From contig NZ_QYUP01000122.1 of NCBI RefSeq assembly GCF_003590855.1, positions 20,479-84,478 on the forward strand: 64,000 bases of DNA, in the 5' to 3' direction. A program made the translations under genes and the position numbers. This document shows, piece by piece, positions 18,072 to 29,042 of this stretch. Position 1 is the stretch's first letter; each line of letters begins with the position of its first letter. Below the pieces are notes generated by a model, which was not told the origin of the DNA, did not search any database, and worked only from the letters and a program-made list of their open reading frames with translations. This DNA is from Massilia cavernae. Its GTDB lineage: Bacteria > Pseudomonadota > Gammaproteobacteria > Burkholderiales > Burkholderiaceae_D.

Positions 18072-19136
18072 ATGAAACTGGCTTACCGCTACCGAGTCAA
18101 GTCGCTGACCGGCTTGCTGAACAAGCAGGCCCGGGCAGTCAACTTCGTCTGGAACTACTGCAACGACAGGCAAAAGGACGCGCTGCGTTTCGGTCGCCGC
18201 TGGCATACCGGTTTCGACCTGATCAAGCTCACCACCGGGTGCAGCAAGGAGCTTGGCCTTCACTCGGGTACGGTCAACGATGTATGCCAGCGGTACGCCA
18301 AGTCGCGCTCCCAGTCGCGCCGTCCCTACCTTCGCTATCGGGGAAGGAAGTCCTCGGGCTGGGTGCCGTTGAAAGGGCGTGACCTGAAACGCGAGGGTAA
18401 TGCCTTTCGCTTCGCCGGCAATACCTTCCGCGTGTTCCTTTCGCGCGCGCTGCCTGAGGGAAAAATCACCGACGGGACCAACCTCTCGCGCGACCGGCGC
18501 GGCAACTGGTTCCTCAATATCGTCCTTGAAGTGCAGGAGCCGCCTGCCCGCTTGCCGGTGTGCGGTGTGGGAATCGACCTTGGCCTGAAAGACCTGGCGA
18601 CGTTGAGCGACGGCAGCCGCATCCCGGCGCCGCACCTCTACCGTGCCAGCGAGGCGGCGCTGGCCATGGCTCAGCGCGCCCGAAAAAAGAAACGGGTCGC
18701 GGCGCTCCACGCAAAGATTGCCAATCGCCGCCGGAACTATCTGCACACCTGCACCAGCGCCATTGTCGGCGCGTTCGACTACATTGTGGTCGGAAATATC
18801 AATGCTTCCGCGCTCGCCAGAACCAGCATGGCGAAGTCCGTCTACGATGTCGGCTGGTCGTCCTTCCGCACACAACTGGCGTACAAGGCTGTTAAGCATG
18901 GCGCCTGGTTTGAAGAAGTGAACGAAAGCTTTACCACCCAGATCTGCTCGGATTGTGGCGCTGTTCCCGATTCGAGGCCGAGAGGTATCGCAGACCTTGG
19001 AAGCATGTTCACAGAACATGCGAAAGAATGGCGTTGTTGTGATTGCGGAGCGGTACATGATCGTGATCTCAATGCTGCGCTAAACATTCTCCGTCGCGGA
19101 CGTGCGACGCTAGCTGTAGGAATCCCCGACCTTTAG
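18072..19136 (+). CDS. tnpB: TnpB RNA-guided nuclease with rearranged RuvC-II site
   Basis: TnpB is an RNA-guided DNA nuclease of IS200/IS605 elements and an ancestor of Cas12. The 354-residue protein starts MKLAYRYRVKSLTGLL. RuvC-I is GIDLGLKDLATLS (D169) and RuvC-III is HDRDLNAALNIL (D332). A zinc ribbon has CSDCG and CCDCG. The usual RuvC-II glutamate is missing: the expected position reads VVGNINASAL. A glutamate in EVNESFTTQ (E285) may replace it, as in TnpBs described with rearranged catalytic sites. ATG 18072 fits the family N-terminus, although the frame is open upstream. The stop codon lies inside the right-end hairpin. Confidence 0.88.
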   Translation: MKLAYRYRVKSLTGLLNKQARAVNFVWNYCNDRQKDALRFGRRWHTGFDLIKLTTGCSKELGLHSGTVNDVCQRYAKSRSQSRRPYLRYRGRKSSGWVPLKGRDLKREGNAFRFAGNTFRVFLSRALPEGKITDGTNLSRDRRGNWFLNIVLEVQEPPARLPVCGVGIDLGLKDLATLSDGSRIPAPHLYRASEAALAMAQRARKKKRVAALHAKIANRRRNYLHTCTSAIVGAFDYIVVGNINASALARTSMAKSVYDVGWSSFRTQLAYKAVKHGAWFEEVNESFTTQICSDCGAVPDSRPRGIADLGSMFTEHAKEWRCCDCGAVHDRDLNAALNILRRGRATLAVGIPDL

Positions 19137-19153
19137 GTTGGGGAGGACGTCAA
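19000..19153 (+). ncRNA. Predicted omega RNA (reRNA) from tnpB 3' end and right end
   Basis: In this family the guide RNA scaffold is transcribed from the 3' part of tnpB through the right end, and the flanking DNA gives the guide. Here the right-end hairpin (19124-19143) overlaps the stop codon and is followed by GAGGACGTCAAG. If the element ends at about 19153, the guide begins TTAACTGTTCACGTCAC. The 5' limit is a guess. Confidence 0.4.
19124..19143. repeat. Right-end subterminal hairpin of the tnpB element
   Basis: CCCCGACC and GGTTGGGG pair around TTTA (G-T allowed). The tnpB stop TAG is at 19134-19136 in its loop and stem. The overall pattern matches the left-end hairpin. Confidence 0.7.
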
Positions 19154-19355
19154 GTTAACTGTTCACGTCACACGCGGCCGCACGGCCGGAAAATAATAAT
19201 ACCTTGTTCAAAAAGCATTTGACATCAAAAAGTGCAGTTTTGCCAAGGTATTTACAACATTATGTGCGCCACCTAACGGAAGCATGGGCAGGCACGTGGC
19301 ATGCTTGCCGCAACGGCGCGCCGCGCCTTTCCCTTACTCAACAGGAGAGTCCATC

Positions 19356-19568
19356 GTGTCCGACAATCCGCTGGAACCCGGTCCCCAGGACTATGACCGC
19401 ATCAACGTCAACGTCGAGTCGGAGCTGGCCTACTGGTCGCGCGAACTGGGCGTGTCGCGGCCGCACCTTGCCGAACTGATCGAAAAGGTCGGCCCCGGCG
19501 TACTCGACATCAAACGCCGCCTGGCCGAGGAAAACCGTCCGCCCCGCTTCGACGGAATACCACCGTAG
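19356..19568 (+). CDS. DUF3606 domain protein, 70 aa
   Basis: The small protein, read from GTG 19356, contains DYDRINVNVESELAYWSREL followed by GVSRPHLAELIEKVGPGVLD. This matches the DUF3606 pattern (short helical protein, 'INV...E..yW...lgvs...L..av..vG'). Function is unknown; it is common in Oxalobacteraceae and Burkholderiales. CAGGAGAG lies 7 bases before GTG. The region between the tnpB element and this gene (19156-19355) holds no recognised feature apart from a likely promoter near its A/T-rich part (19189-19215). Confidence 0.72.
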   Translation: MSDNPLEPGPQDYDRINVNVESELAYWSRELGVSRPHLAELIEKVGPGVLDIKRRLAEENRPPRFDGIPP

Positions 19569-19580
19569 GCCCTGGGGCGA

Positions 19581-19617
19581 AAAAAAACCCGGACGCTGCT
19601 CACGTCCGGGTTTTTTT
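19581..19617. terminator. Bidirectional rho-independent terminator
   Basis: AAAAAAACCCGGACG (19581-19595) pairs perfectly with CGTCCGGGTTTTTTT (19603-19617) around a 7-base loop. The A-run and T-run flank a GC-rich stem, so it can stop transcription from both the DUF3606 gene and the convergent amidohydrolase gene. Confidence 0.93.
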
Positions 19618-19635
19618 GCGCTCAAGCGCCTGCGC

Positions 19636-22929
<3,294 letters not shown>

Positions 22930-23130
22930 ATGACTCCCTGTACTCGTTTTTTATGGCGGCAAGTTTTGCCGATCCACATTCTACTGCCGTACGGGAACGA
23001 AAATCGAGCAATGCCGGATGCATATGCCGAAAAAGCCGTAACAATGAGGCGTTCTTGCGTACGTACCGGCACTGTGTATTGACTGCCAATCACCGATTCG
23101 CAAGATAATCGCCTGGCCCCTTTCGGATGC

Positions 23131-23160
23131 TTGTTGAATTATGGACTTTAATGTTATATT
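23131..23160 (+). promoter_or_regulatory. Predicted sigma70-like promoter for the PilZ gene
   Basis: TTGTTG (23131-23136) and TATATT (23155-23160) are 18 bases apart in an A/T-rich stretch about 40 bases before the PilZ start. The A/T content is unusual for this genome. Confidence 0.35.
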
Positions 23161-23197
23161 TTAGTTAGTTAATTAGTCGTCAACAACCTGGATTCCA

Positions 23198-24094
23198 ATG
23201 GCAGAAACCCAGCTGGTCTATTTGTTTGCGAGCGATATCCCGGTCGGTAGTCCATTACCCTGGCCGGTACTTCTCGCCTCGGGCGATTTACTGGCGCCGG
23301 CGGGATTCGTCGTTGCAAATGATTTGGTTCAAGAACGCCTGATGATGGCGGCGCCCATGCGAATCGGCTCCGCTTCCGACCGTGGCCGCCCCTCTCTGTC
23401 GGTGGACACCGATAATCTCGCGGCGAAAATCGCATCGCGTTCCGAGGACCCGCTCAAATACTTCCGGCAAAATGCGGAAACCGTCGTGCTGACCTTCAAG
23501 CTCCCCGCCGAGGACAAGCCACGCACCGTGACCGCCGACTTCTATGGGCGCATGCCGATGTCGTCGGTCATCGTGTCCGCGCCCGTGCTCGGCCTCGGCG
23601 ACGAAATGAAATGGAAGAATTTCGAAGGCATGCCGATTACCGTCCAGGTATTGTTCGGCCGGACCTTGTGCATGTTTAAAACGACATTATTATGGTACGC
23701 AGCAGTGCCACATAGTCATTTATTCCTGCGCTATCCGCAAAAGGTGGTCACCAAGGTATTCCGCCAGGCGCTGCGGGTGAATGCCCGCCTTTCCGCATCG
23801 GTCATTATGGAAGAAGGCTGCAAACTGCCTGGACTGATTACCAATTTATCCGATTCCGGATGCGCGATCGAGACCGGTTTCCTGCTCGGCCACTCCGGGC
23901 GGCAATTAACCCTGGAATTCGACGCCGGGACCGGCGGCGAGCCCCAGCTTATTTCGGTGCCGGGCATAATCCGCACCGTCAAAGGAAACCTGACCCAGCA
24001 AATGCGCTACGGGATCGAATTTGCCGAGCCCATGGGCGAGGACGTGGCACAGGCGCTCAAAGCGTTCATCTACGCGCAGCTGGCGGACGCCTGA
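23198..24094 (+). CDS. PilZ-domain c-di-GMP receptor (YcgR-like), 298 aa
   Basis: The C-terminal half has the PilZ c-di-GMP binding motifs: RQALRVNAR (RxxxR type) and TNLSDSGCAIET ([D/N]xSxxG). The N-terminal half resembles the YcgR/PilZN fold that can modulate motility or surface traits. The protein has no membrane helix. It sits beside a PAS-GGDEF-EAL gene and near two EAL genes, so it is a plausible effector of the same signalling network. The end lies 32 bases from the convergent PAS-GGDEF-EAL stop. Confidence 0.83.
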   Translation: MAETQLVYLFASDIPVGSPLPWPVLLASGDLLAPAGFVVANDLVQERLMMAAPMRIGSASDRGRPSLSVDTDNLAAKIASRSEDPLKYFRQNAETVVLTFKLPAEDKPRTVTADFYGRMPMSSVIVSAPVLGLGDEMKWKNFEGMPITVQVLFGRTLCMFKTTLLWYAAVPHSHLFLRYPQKVVTKVFRQALRVNARLSASVIMEEGCKLPGLITNLSDSGCAIETGFLLGHSGRQLTLEFDAGTGGEPQLISVPGIIRTVKGNLTQQMRYGIEFAEPMGEDVAQALKAFIYAQLADA

Positions 24095-24126
24095 CGCAGG
24101 AAATCGCCCGCCGCAGCGCGTCGCGC

Positions 24127-26772
24127 CTATCCAAGCAGCATGCGCTCGAATTCTTCCGGCGGCATCGGCGCGGCGAACAGGAAGCCCTGGGCGTAGTCGC
24201 ACTGGCGCGCGGCCAGCCAGTCGCGCTGGGCAGCCGTTTCGACGCCTTCCGCGATCACCTTCAATCCCAGCTTGTGGCCCATCACGATGATGGTATCGGT
24301 GATGGTGCTGGTGGTGGGGTCGTGCAGCATCTCGGCCACGAAGGACTGGTCGATCTTCAGGTAGTCGATGTCCAGCCGCTTCAGGTAGCTCATCGACGAA
24401 TAGCCGGTGCCGAAGTCGTCGATGGCGACCTCGACCCCGCCCTCGCGCAGCTCGTACAGCTTGGCGAACACGTTCTCGGACAGGTTCAGCAGCACGCCCT
24501 CGGTGATCTCGACGCTGATCGAGCTGGGCGGCACGCCCAGCTTGCGCAGGTGGTCGATCCAGTCCATGGTGCGGTGGTGGCGCTCGAACTGCACCGGCGA
24601 CTTGTTGATGCTGATCTGGAAGGTGCTGCCGGTCAGCTCGCTCCAGCGCTTCGACCACAGCGCGGCGGTGGTGAACACCCAGTTGCCGATGTCGTGGATC
24701 ATCCCGCATTCCTCGGCGATCTTGACGAACTCGGCCGGCATCACCAGCCCTTCTCCCGCCCGGCGCCAGCGCAGCAGCGCTTCCGCCTTGACCACCCGTC
24801 CCGTGTCGAGCTCGACGATCGGCTGGAAGTACAGCTCGAGCTGGCCGTCGGCCTGGGCGCCGCGCAGGTCGCTGATCAGCTTGAGGCGCTGCATGGCCGC
24901 CACCTGCATGTCGCTTTCGAAGAAGGTGAGCTGATTGCGTCCCGCCGCTTTCGAGCGGTACATCGCATGGTCGGCGATGCGCATCAGGTCTTCCGGCCCC
25001 TTGGCGTCGATCGGGTAGCGCGCGATGCCGATGCTTCCGGACACGTACATCGGCTCGACGCCGATCTCGAACGGCATCGCCAGCGTGTCGAGGATGCGCT
25101 GGGCGGTCTGCTCGACGTGCTCCAGTTCGCCCGCCTCGACGATGATCACGGTGAACTCGTCGCCGCCCAGCCGCGCCACCGTGTCGCCCGGGCCCAGGCA
25201 GCGTTCGATGCGCTGGGCCGCCTCGATCAGCAGCGCGTCGCCGGCGTCGTGGCCGAGCATGTCGTTGACTTCCTTGAAGCGGTCGAGGTCGATGAACAGC
25301 AGCGCCAGGGTCCCGCTGGCCGCCTCGGCCTGGCGCATGCCGTGCTCGAGGCGGTCGCGGAATAGCGCGCGGTTGGGCAGGCCGGTCAGCGCGTCATAGT
25401 GGGCGCGCCGCTCCAGCGTTTCGTTGAACTGGGTAATGGTCAGCTCGGCGTTCTTGCGGCGCGTGATGTCGTGGGCAAAACCGTGCCATACGGTCGACTT
25501 GTCCGGGCGCCGCGTCGGGGTGGCGCTGACCTCGATCCAGCGCAGCCCCTTGTCCGGCAGGCCCACGCGCAGTTCCATGTGCCAGGGTTCGAGGCTGGCC
25601 GCCGACTTCAGGAAGGCGCGCCGCGCGCGCATCCGGTCCTGCGGCTGGATGCGCTCGGCCAGGCGCTCGGTATCGGCCTGGATCGCGGCGGGCGACAGTT
25701 CGAACAGCTCGTTGGCGACCGCGCTGATGAAGGGACAGGTGGTCTTGCCATCCGGTCCCAGTTGAAGCTCGAAGAACACGCCCGGCACATGCTGGGCCAG
25801 CTGGGCCAGCAGCTCGTGGCTGGCCTCCAGCTTCTGGCGCAGGCGCACCTGTTCGGTGATGTCGACGATGGTGCCGACGATACGCTCCGGAACCGAGGCC
25901 TCGTTGCGTTCGACCACGGTGCCCGACATGCGCACCCAGATCCAGTCGTCCGGTTCGCGGCGCAGTCGGTATTCGTGGGTGCAGACGTTGCGGGCCGGAT
26001 CCATGCACAGAGCCACCTTGCGCAGCACTTCCTGGACGTCGTCGGGATGGACGCGGCTTAGCCATAGCTCCGGATCGTCGCTGTTGATCTCCTCGGCAAG
26101 GCCGATGATGCGCTTCCACTGAGGCGAGTAGAACATCCTGCCCACCGACGGGCGCCAGTCCCACACGCCCTCGCCGGTGCCTTCCAGCGCGAAGTTGAGC
26201 CGCTCGTCGTTCCTGGTCAGTTCGTCCGACAGGCGGCTCAGTTCGCCGAACGACTTTTCCAGCTCGCGGTGGGCCTGCATCAGCTGGCGCTCGCGGTTCA
26301 TGACATCGGTGATGTCGTTCACTGTGCCGACCAGGTCGGTACACCTGCCGTGGCCGTCGAACACGGGCGTCACCGACACCAGCCCGGCCTTCTGGCCGGC
26401 CGGATAATCGGTGCATTCTTCCCAGCGCCGGGTCTGGCGCGATGCGATTGCCTCGCGGTAGTGCTGCAGCACCAGCGTGCAAGAGGGCTCGGGGATCACT
26501 TCCTGCACCAGCCTGCCCAGCACCTGGCCGGGCGACAGCGCCGTGGCGCGGTAGAACGCCGGGTTCACATTGGCGAAGCGGTAGGTGTCCTCGCCTTCCA
26601 CGGCCAGGTGGAACACCACGTCCGAGGCGTTGACGTAGGCGATCGCGCAGACGGCGTCGGGGACCGGCGGCGCCGGCCCGGCCGGGGGCGCGGCAGGGTT
26701 CGCAGGGCGCGCGGCTTCCGCCGCGGGATCGTTGGGAGGGTCCTGCTCCGGTTCGCTGTCGGTCTGCTCCAT
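24127..26772 (-). CDS. Multi-PAS GGDEF-EAL c-di-GMP enzyme, 881 aa
   Basis: The soluble protein has a Pro/Ala-rich N-terminus, three PAS domains (about 40-165, 190-310, 320-440), a GGDEF domain with RLGGDEFTVI and an EAL domain. The EAL signatures are KAEALLRWRR, DDFGTGYSSMSYLKRL, KIDQSFV and AEGVET, so both catalytic domains look intact. It may be bifunctional or have one dominant activity. I placed the start at ATG 26772 (MEQTDSEPEQDPP); the frame stays open upstream, but that part mirrors the opposite strand EAL gene and lacks low-complexity coding sense. Confidence 0.88.
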   Translation of the reverse strand: MEQTDSEPEQDPPNDPAAEAARPANPAAPPAGPAPPVPDAVCAIAYVNASDVVFHLAVEGEDTYRFANVNPAFYRATALSPGQVLGRLVQEVIPEPSCTLVLQHYREAIASRQTRRWEECTDYPAGQKAGLVSVTPVFDGHGRCTDLVGTVNDITDVMNRERQLMQAHRELEKSFGELSRLSDELTRNDERLNFALEGTGEGVWDWRPSVGRMFYSPQWKRIIGLAEEINSDDPELWLSRVHPDDVQEVLRKVALCMDPARNVCTHEYRLRREPDDWIWVRMSGTVVERNEASVPERIVGTIVDITEQVRLRQKLEASHELLAQLAQHVPGVFFELQLGPDGKTTCPFISAVANELFELSPAAIQADTERLAERIQPQDRMRARRAFLKSAASLEPWHMELRVGLPDKGLRWIEVSATPTRRPDKSTVWHGFAHDITRRKNAELTITQFNETLERRAHYDALTGLPNRALFRDRLEHGMRQAEAASGTLALLFIDLDRFKEVNDMLGHDAGDALLIEAAQRIERCLGPGDTVARLGGDEFTVIIVEAGELEHVEQTAQRILDTLAMPFEIGVEPMYVSGSIGIARYPIDAKGPEDLMRIADHAMYRSKAAGRNQLTFFESDMQVAAMQRLKLISDLRGAQADGQLELYFQPIVELDTGRVVKAEALLRWRRAGEGLVMPAEFVKIAEECGMIHDIGNWVFTTAALWSKRWSELTGSTFQISINKSPVQFERHHRTMDWIDHLRKLGVPPSSISVEITEGVLLNLSENVFAKLYELREGGVEVAIDDFGTGYSSMSYLKRLDIDYLKIDQSFVAEMLHDPTTSTITDTIIVMGHKLGLKVIAEGVETAAQRDWLAARQCDYAQGFLFAAPMPPEEFERMLLG

Positions 26773-26961
26773 GGCCTGGAACCTGTCTGTCTGCGGTTGG
26801 ATGGGCTGCGCCGTGCTGGGTGTGCCTCCATTGTAGCCCAACGTTTCAGGGCGTTCTACCCGGGAATGCATCCGCACCCTTGCCGTTGGGGGCGGTGTTG
26901 CGGAACGCGCGGCCCCGGCAAAATGCGGTACAGTCTGAATACCGCACGAGACGAGGTTCAC

Positions 26962-28521
26962 GTGAATCGAACCGGATGGATAGCACTGGCGTCCGCACTG
27001 GGCGGCGCGGCAATTGGCGCGCCTGTCGTCGCGGCGCTGCACCTGTCCAACCGGCAAAGCCTCGACAAGGAAATGGACAGCGCGCTGGCGATCGCCGACG
27101 AGGTGATCCGCCGGACCAACGAGGTCATCCATCAAACCACTTCCGCCATCGACAGGCTGACCGCCGCGCCGGCGCCGGATCCGTGCTCCGACGAGCGCAT
27201 CGCGCGCATGCGCGCGGTGGCAATCGGCTCCACCTACCTGCGGCTGGTCGGACGGGTCGAGGGCGACAGCCTGGTGTGCTCGTCGGCGGGACGCCATATG
27301 CCGCCGGTTCCGCTCGGCCCGATCGACTATGTCACCGCCAAGGGCGCGCGGGTCCGCATCAACGTGACGCTGCCGCTGGCGCCCGGCGTGCGGTTTCTCA
27401 TCGCCGAGAAAAACGGCTACGCCGCCGTGATCCACAGCAGCACGCCGATGGACGTCTTCCTGAACAACCGCGATATCTCGGTATCGTTGGTCAGCAACAG
27501 CTCGGGCCGCACCATCCTGACCCACGGCGCCTACGCCAGCTCATGGTTCCGCGCCCTGCCCAGCGGCGGCGCCGCCAAGACTTTCGACGGCCAGTACGTG
27601 ATCGGACTGCGCCGCTCGGAAGAATTCGACGTGACCGCGGTCGCCGCGATCCCGGTACGTTACCTCGACGCCCGCTCGAACGAATTGTCCATGAAAGTGC
27701 TGCCGGTCGGGCTGCTGGCCGGCGTGTCGCTGGCGTGGGCGGTGAGCGTCCTGATCCAGCACCAGGGTTCGCTCGCCTCCATCCTGCGCTCCTCGCTGAA
27801 GCGGGAAGAGTTTTTCCTGGTGTACCAGCCGGTGATCGACTTGCGCACCGGCAAGTGCATCGGCGCCGAGGCGCTGGTGCGCTGGCGCCGCGAGGATGGC
27901 AGTGTGCTGATGCCGGACGTGTTCATCCCGGTGGCGGAAAGCAGCAGGCAGATCGCCACCCTGACGGCCACGGTGATCGACCTGGTCGAGCGCGAGCTGC
28001 CGCGCCTGCTGGCGGCCTATCCCGACCTGCTGATCGGCGTCAACCTGGGCGCGGTCGACCTGCAGAACAAGCTCATCGTCGACCGTCTGGCCTTGCTGTT
28101 TTCGCGTACCGCCATCCAGCCGCACAACCTGATGCTGGAGGCGACCGAGCGCGCGCTGATCGATTTCGACCTGTCCAGCAGTGTCATCCGCGACCTGCGC
28201 GCCATGGGCCTGATGATGGCCATCGACGACTTCGGCACCGGCTACTCCAGCCTGTCCTACCTGACCCAGCTGGCGGTGGACTGCCTGAAAATCGACAAGT
28301 CCTTCGTCGACACCATCGGCTCGGAAGCGGCCACCAGCAAGGTGGTGTACTACATTATCGAGATGGGCAAGTCGCTCGACCTGAAGATGGTGGCCGAAGG
28401 CGTCGAGACCGAGGCACAGGCGACCTTCCTGCTGGAAAACGGGGTCCACTACGCGCAGGGCTTCCTGTACGGGCGCCCGATGACGGGCGCCGACCTGGAA
28501 GATTACCTGGCCCGGCACTAA
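26962..28521 (+). CDS. CSS-motif EAL phosphodiesterase, copy 1
   Basis: The 519-residue inner-membrane protein has an N-terminal helix (WIALASALGGAAIGAPVVAA), a periplasmic CSS-motif domain with the redox-type CSS (SLVCSSAGRHMPP), a second helix (VLPVGLLAGVSLAWAVSVLI) and a cytoplasmic EAL domain. The EAL domain keeps GAEALVRWR, GVNLGA, DDFGTGYSSLSYL, KIDKSFVD and AEGVET, so it is probably an active c-di-GMP phosphodiesterase. GTG 26962 has GAGG five bases upstream; ATG 26923 (MRYSLNT) is in frame and also conserved in copy 2. Its EAL domain is nearly identical to that of copy 2. Confidence 0.88.
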   Translation: MNRTGWIALASALGGAAIGAPVVAALHLSNRQSLDKEMDSALAIADEVIRRTNEVIHQTTSAIDRLTAAPAPDPCSDERIARMRAVAIGSTYLRLVGRVEGDSLVCSSAGRHMPPVPLGPIDYVTAKGARVRINVTLPLAPGVRFLIAEKNGYAAVIHSSTPMDVFLNNRDISVSLVSNSSGRTILTHGAYASSWFRALPSGGAAKTFDGQYVIGLRRSEEFDVTAVAAIPVRYLDARSNELSMKVLPVGLLAGVSLAWAVSVLIQHQGSLASILRSSLKREEFFLVYQPVIDLRTGKCIGAEALVRWRREDGSVLMPDVFIPVAESSRQIATLTATVIDLVERELPRLLAAYPDLLIGVNLGAVDLQNKLIVDRLALLFSRTAIQPHNLMLEATERALIDFDLSSSVIRDLRAMGLMMAIDDFGTGYSSLSYLTQLAVDCLKIDKSFVDTIGSEAATSKVVYYIIEMGKSLDLKMVAEGVETEAQATFLLENGVHYAQGFLYGRPMTGADLEDYLARH

Positions 28522-28571
28522 GCGGAGCGCCCGCCGCATCGCGCTGTGTCCTGCACCAACGTGCACGGCGC

Positions 28572-28600
28572 TTGCATCGGCCGCGCCGGGGTATGATAAA
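28572..28600 (+). promoter_or_regulatory. Predicted promoter upstream of the first PAS remnant
   Basis: TTGCAT (28572-28577) and GATAAA (28595-28600) are separated by 17 bases. The same arrangement is conserved in the second duplicate at 30654-30682, which supports a real promoter once serving the PAS gene. Confidence 0.4.
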
Positions 28601-28658
28601 TCCCGGTTCCCCTGCGTGCCAGCCCGGGCGGCAAGGGGTGGAAAGCCTGGAGGATCAA

Positions 28659-28988
28659 GTGAAGCTCTCTCCGTTGCCGATTGCGGTGTTCATCGTCGAT
28701 CCCGGAGCCCACTTCCTCCAGCGTCATCATCATTCTCGCCGGCCGCCCGGAGCCGCAGCGCTACGCCCTGATCCAGGACTTGCCGGTAGCCGACATCATC
28801 TGCGTGTTCTACGTGATCGACCAGAGCGGCCATTTGCTGCTGTGGAACAGGCAACTCGAAGGCGCGCTCGAAATGTCGAGCGAGGAGCTGCCCCAGGTCG
28901 AGGTGAAACGCTTTTTCGACGAGAAGGACTGGCCGTGCATCGCGCGCGCGATCCTCGACGCCTTCGACACGGACGGTGTTGACGGACA
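28659..28988 (+). pseudogene. Decayed PAS-GGDEF-EAL gene, remnant 1
   Basis: GTG 28659 behind GGAGG starts MKLSPLPIAVFIVDPGA, a typical PAS start. At about 28710 the frame breaks: the next coding-like stretch (LPVADIICVFYVIDQSGHLL, then WNRQLEGALEMSSEELPQ) is another PAS piece in a different frame. The GGDEF and EAL parts are missing. A deletion with frameshift is the simplest reading. The remnant ends at the second copy of the EAL repeat. Confidence 0.75.
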
Positions 28989-29042
28989 CGCGGCCCCGGC
29001 AATATGCGGTACAGTATGAGCATCGCACGAGACGAGGTTCAC

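Larger units (their letters stand above)
17965..19155 (+). mobile_element. IS1341-type (IS200/IS605 family) orphan tnpB element
   Basis: The element holds only tnpB and has matching subterminal hairpins at the two ends: CTCGTCC-TTCA-GGACGGG at 17972-17989 and CCCCGACC-TTTA-GGTTGGGG at 19124-19143. No tnpA (Y1 transposase) is present, so it is non-autonomous. The left boundary lies just upstream of the kinase start, within its former promoter region. The exact boundaries are estimated; IS200/IS605 elements make no target duplication to define them. Confidence 0.75.
26908..28709 (+). repeat. Tandem duplication, copy 1 (CSS-EAL gene plus start of the PAS remnant)
   Basis: The stretch from CGCGGCCCCGGCA (26908) to CCCGGAGCC (28709) is repeated at 28989-30789 in the same orientation, offset by about 2081 bases. 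The repeat includes the EAL gene, a predicted promoter and the 5' end of a PAS-GGDEF-EAL remnant. Bases 28710-28988 are unique. Confidence 0.9.

Noticed and set aside
15637..18075. An 800-codon plus-strand frame opposite the hybrid kinase
   Set aside because: It is the complement of a kinase with all catalytic motifs; its composition is that of an antisense shadow.
26269..26961. Upstream extension of CSS-EAL copy 1
   Set aside because: It lies antisense to the PAS-GGDEF-EAL gene. The conserved start region in both copies is at 26923-26962.
26773..27525. Upstream extension of the PAS-GGDEF-EAL frame
   Set aside because: It runs antisense through the first CSS-EAL gene. The plausible start is at 26772.
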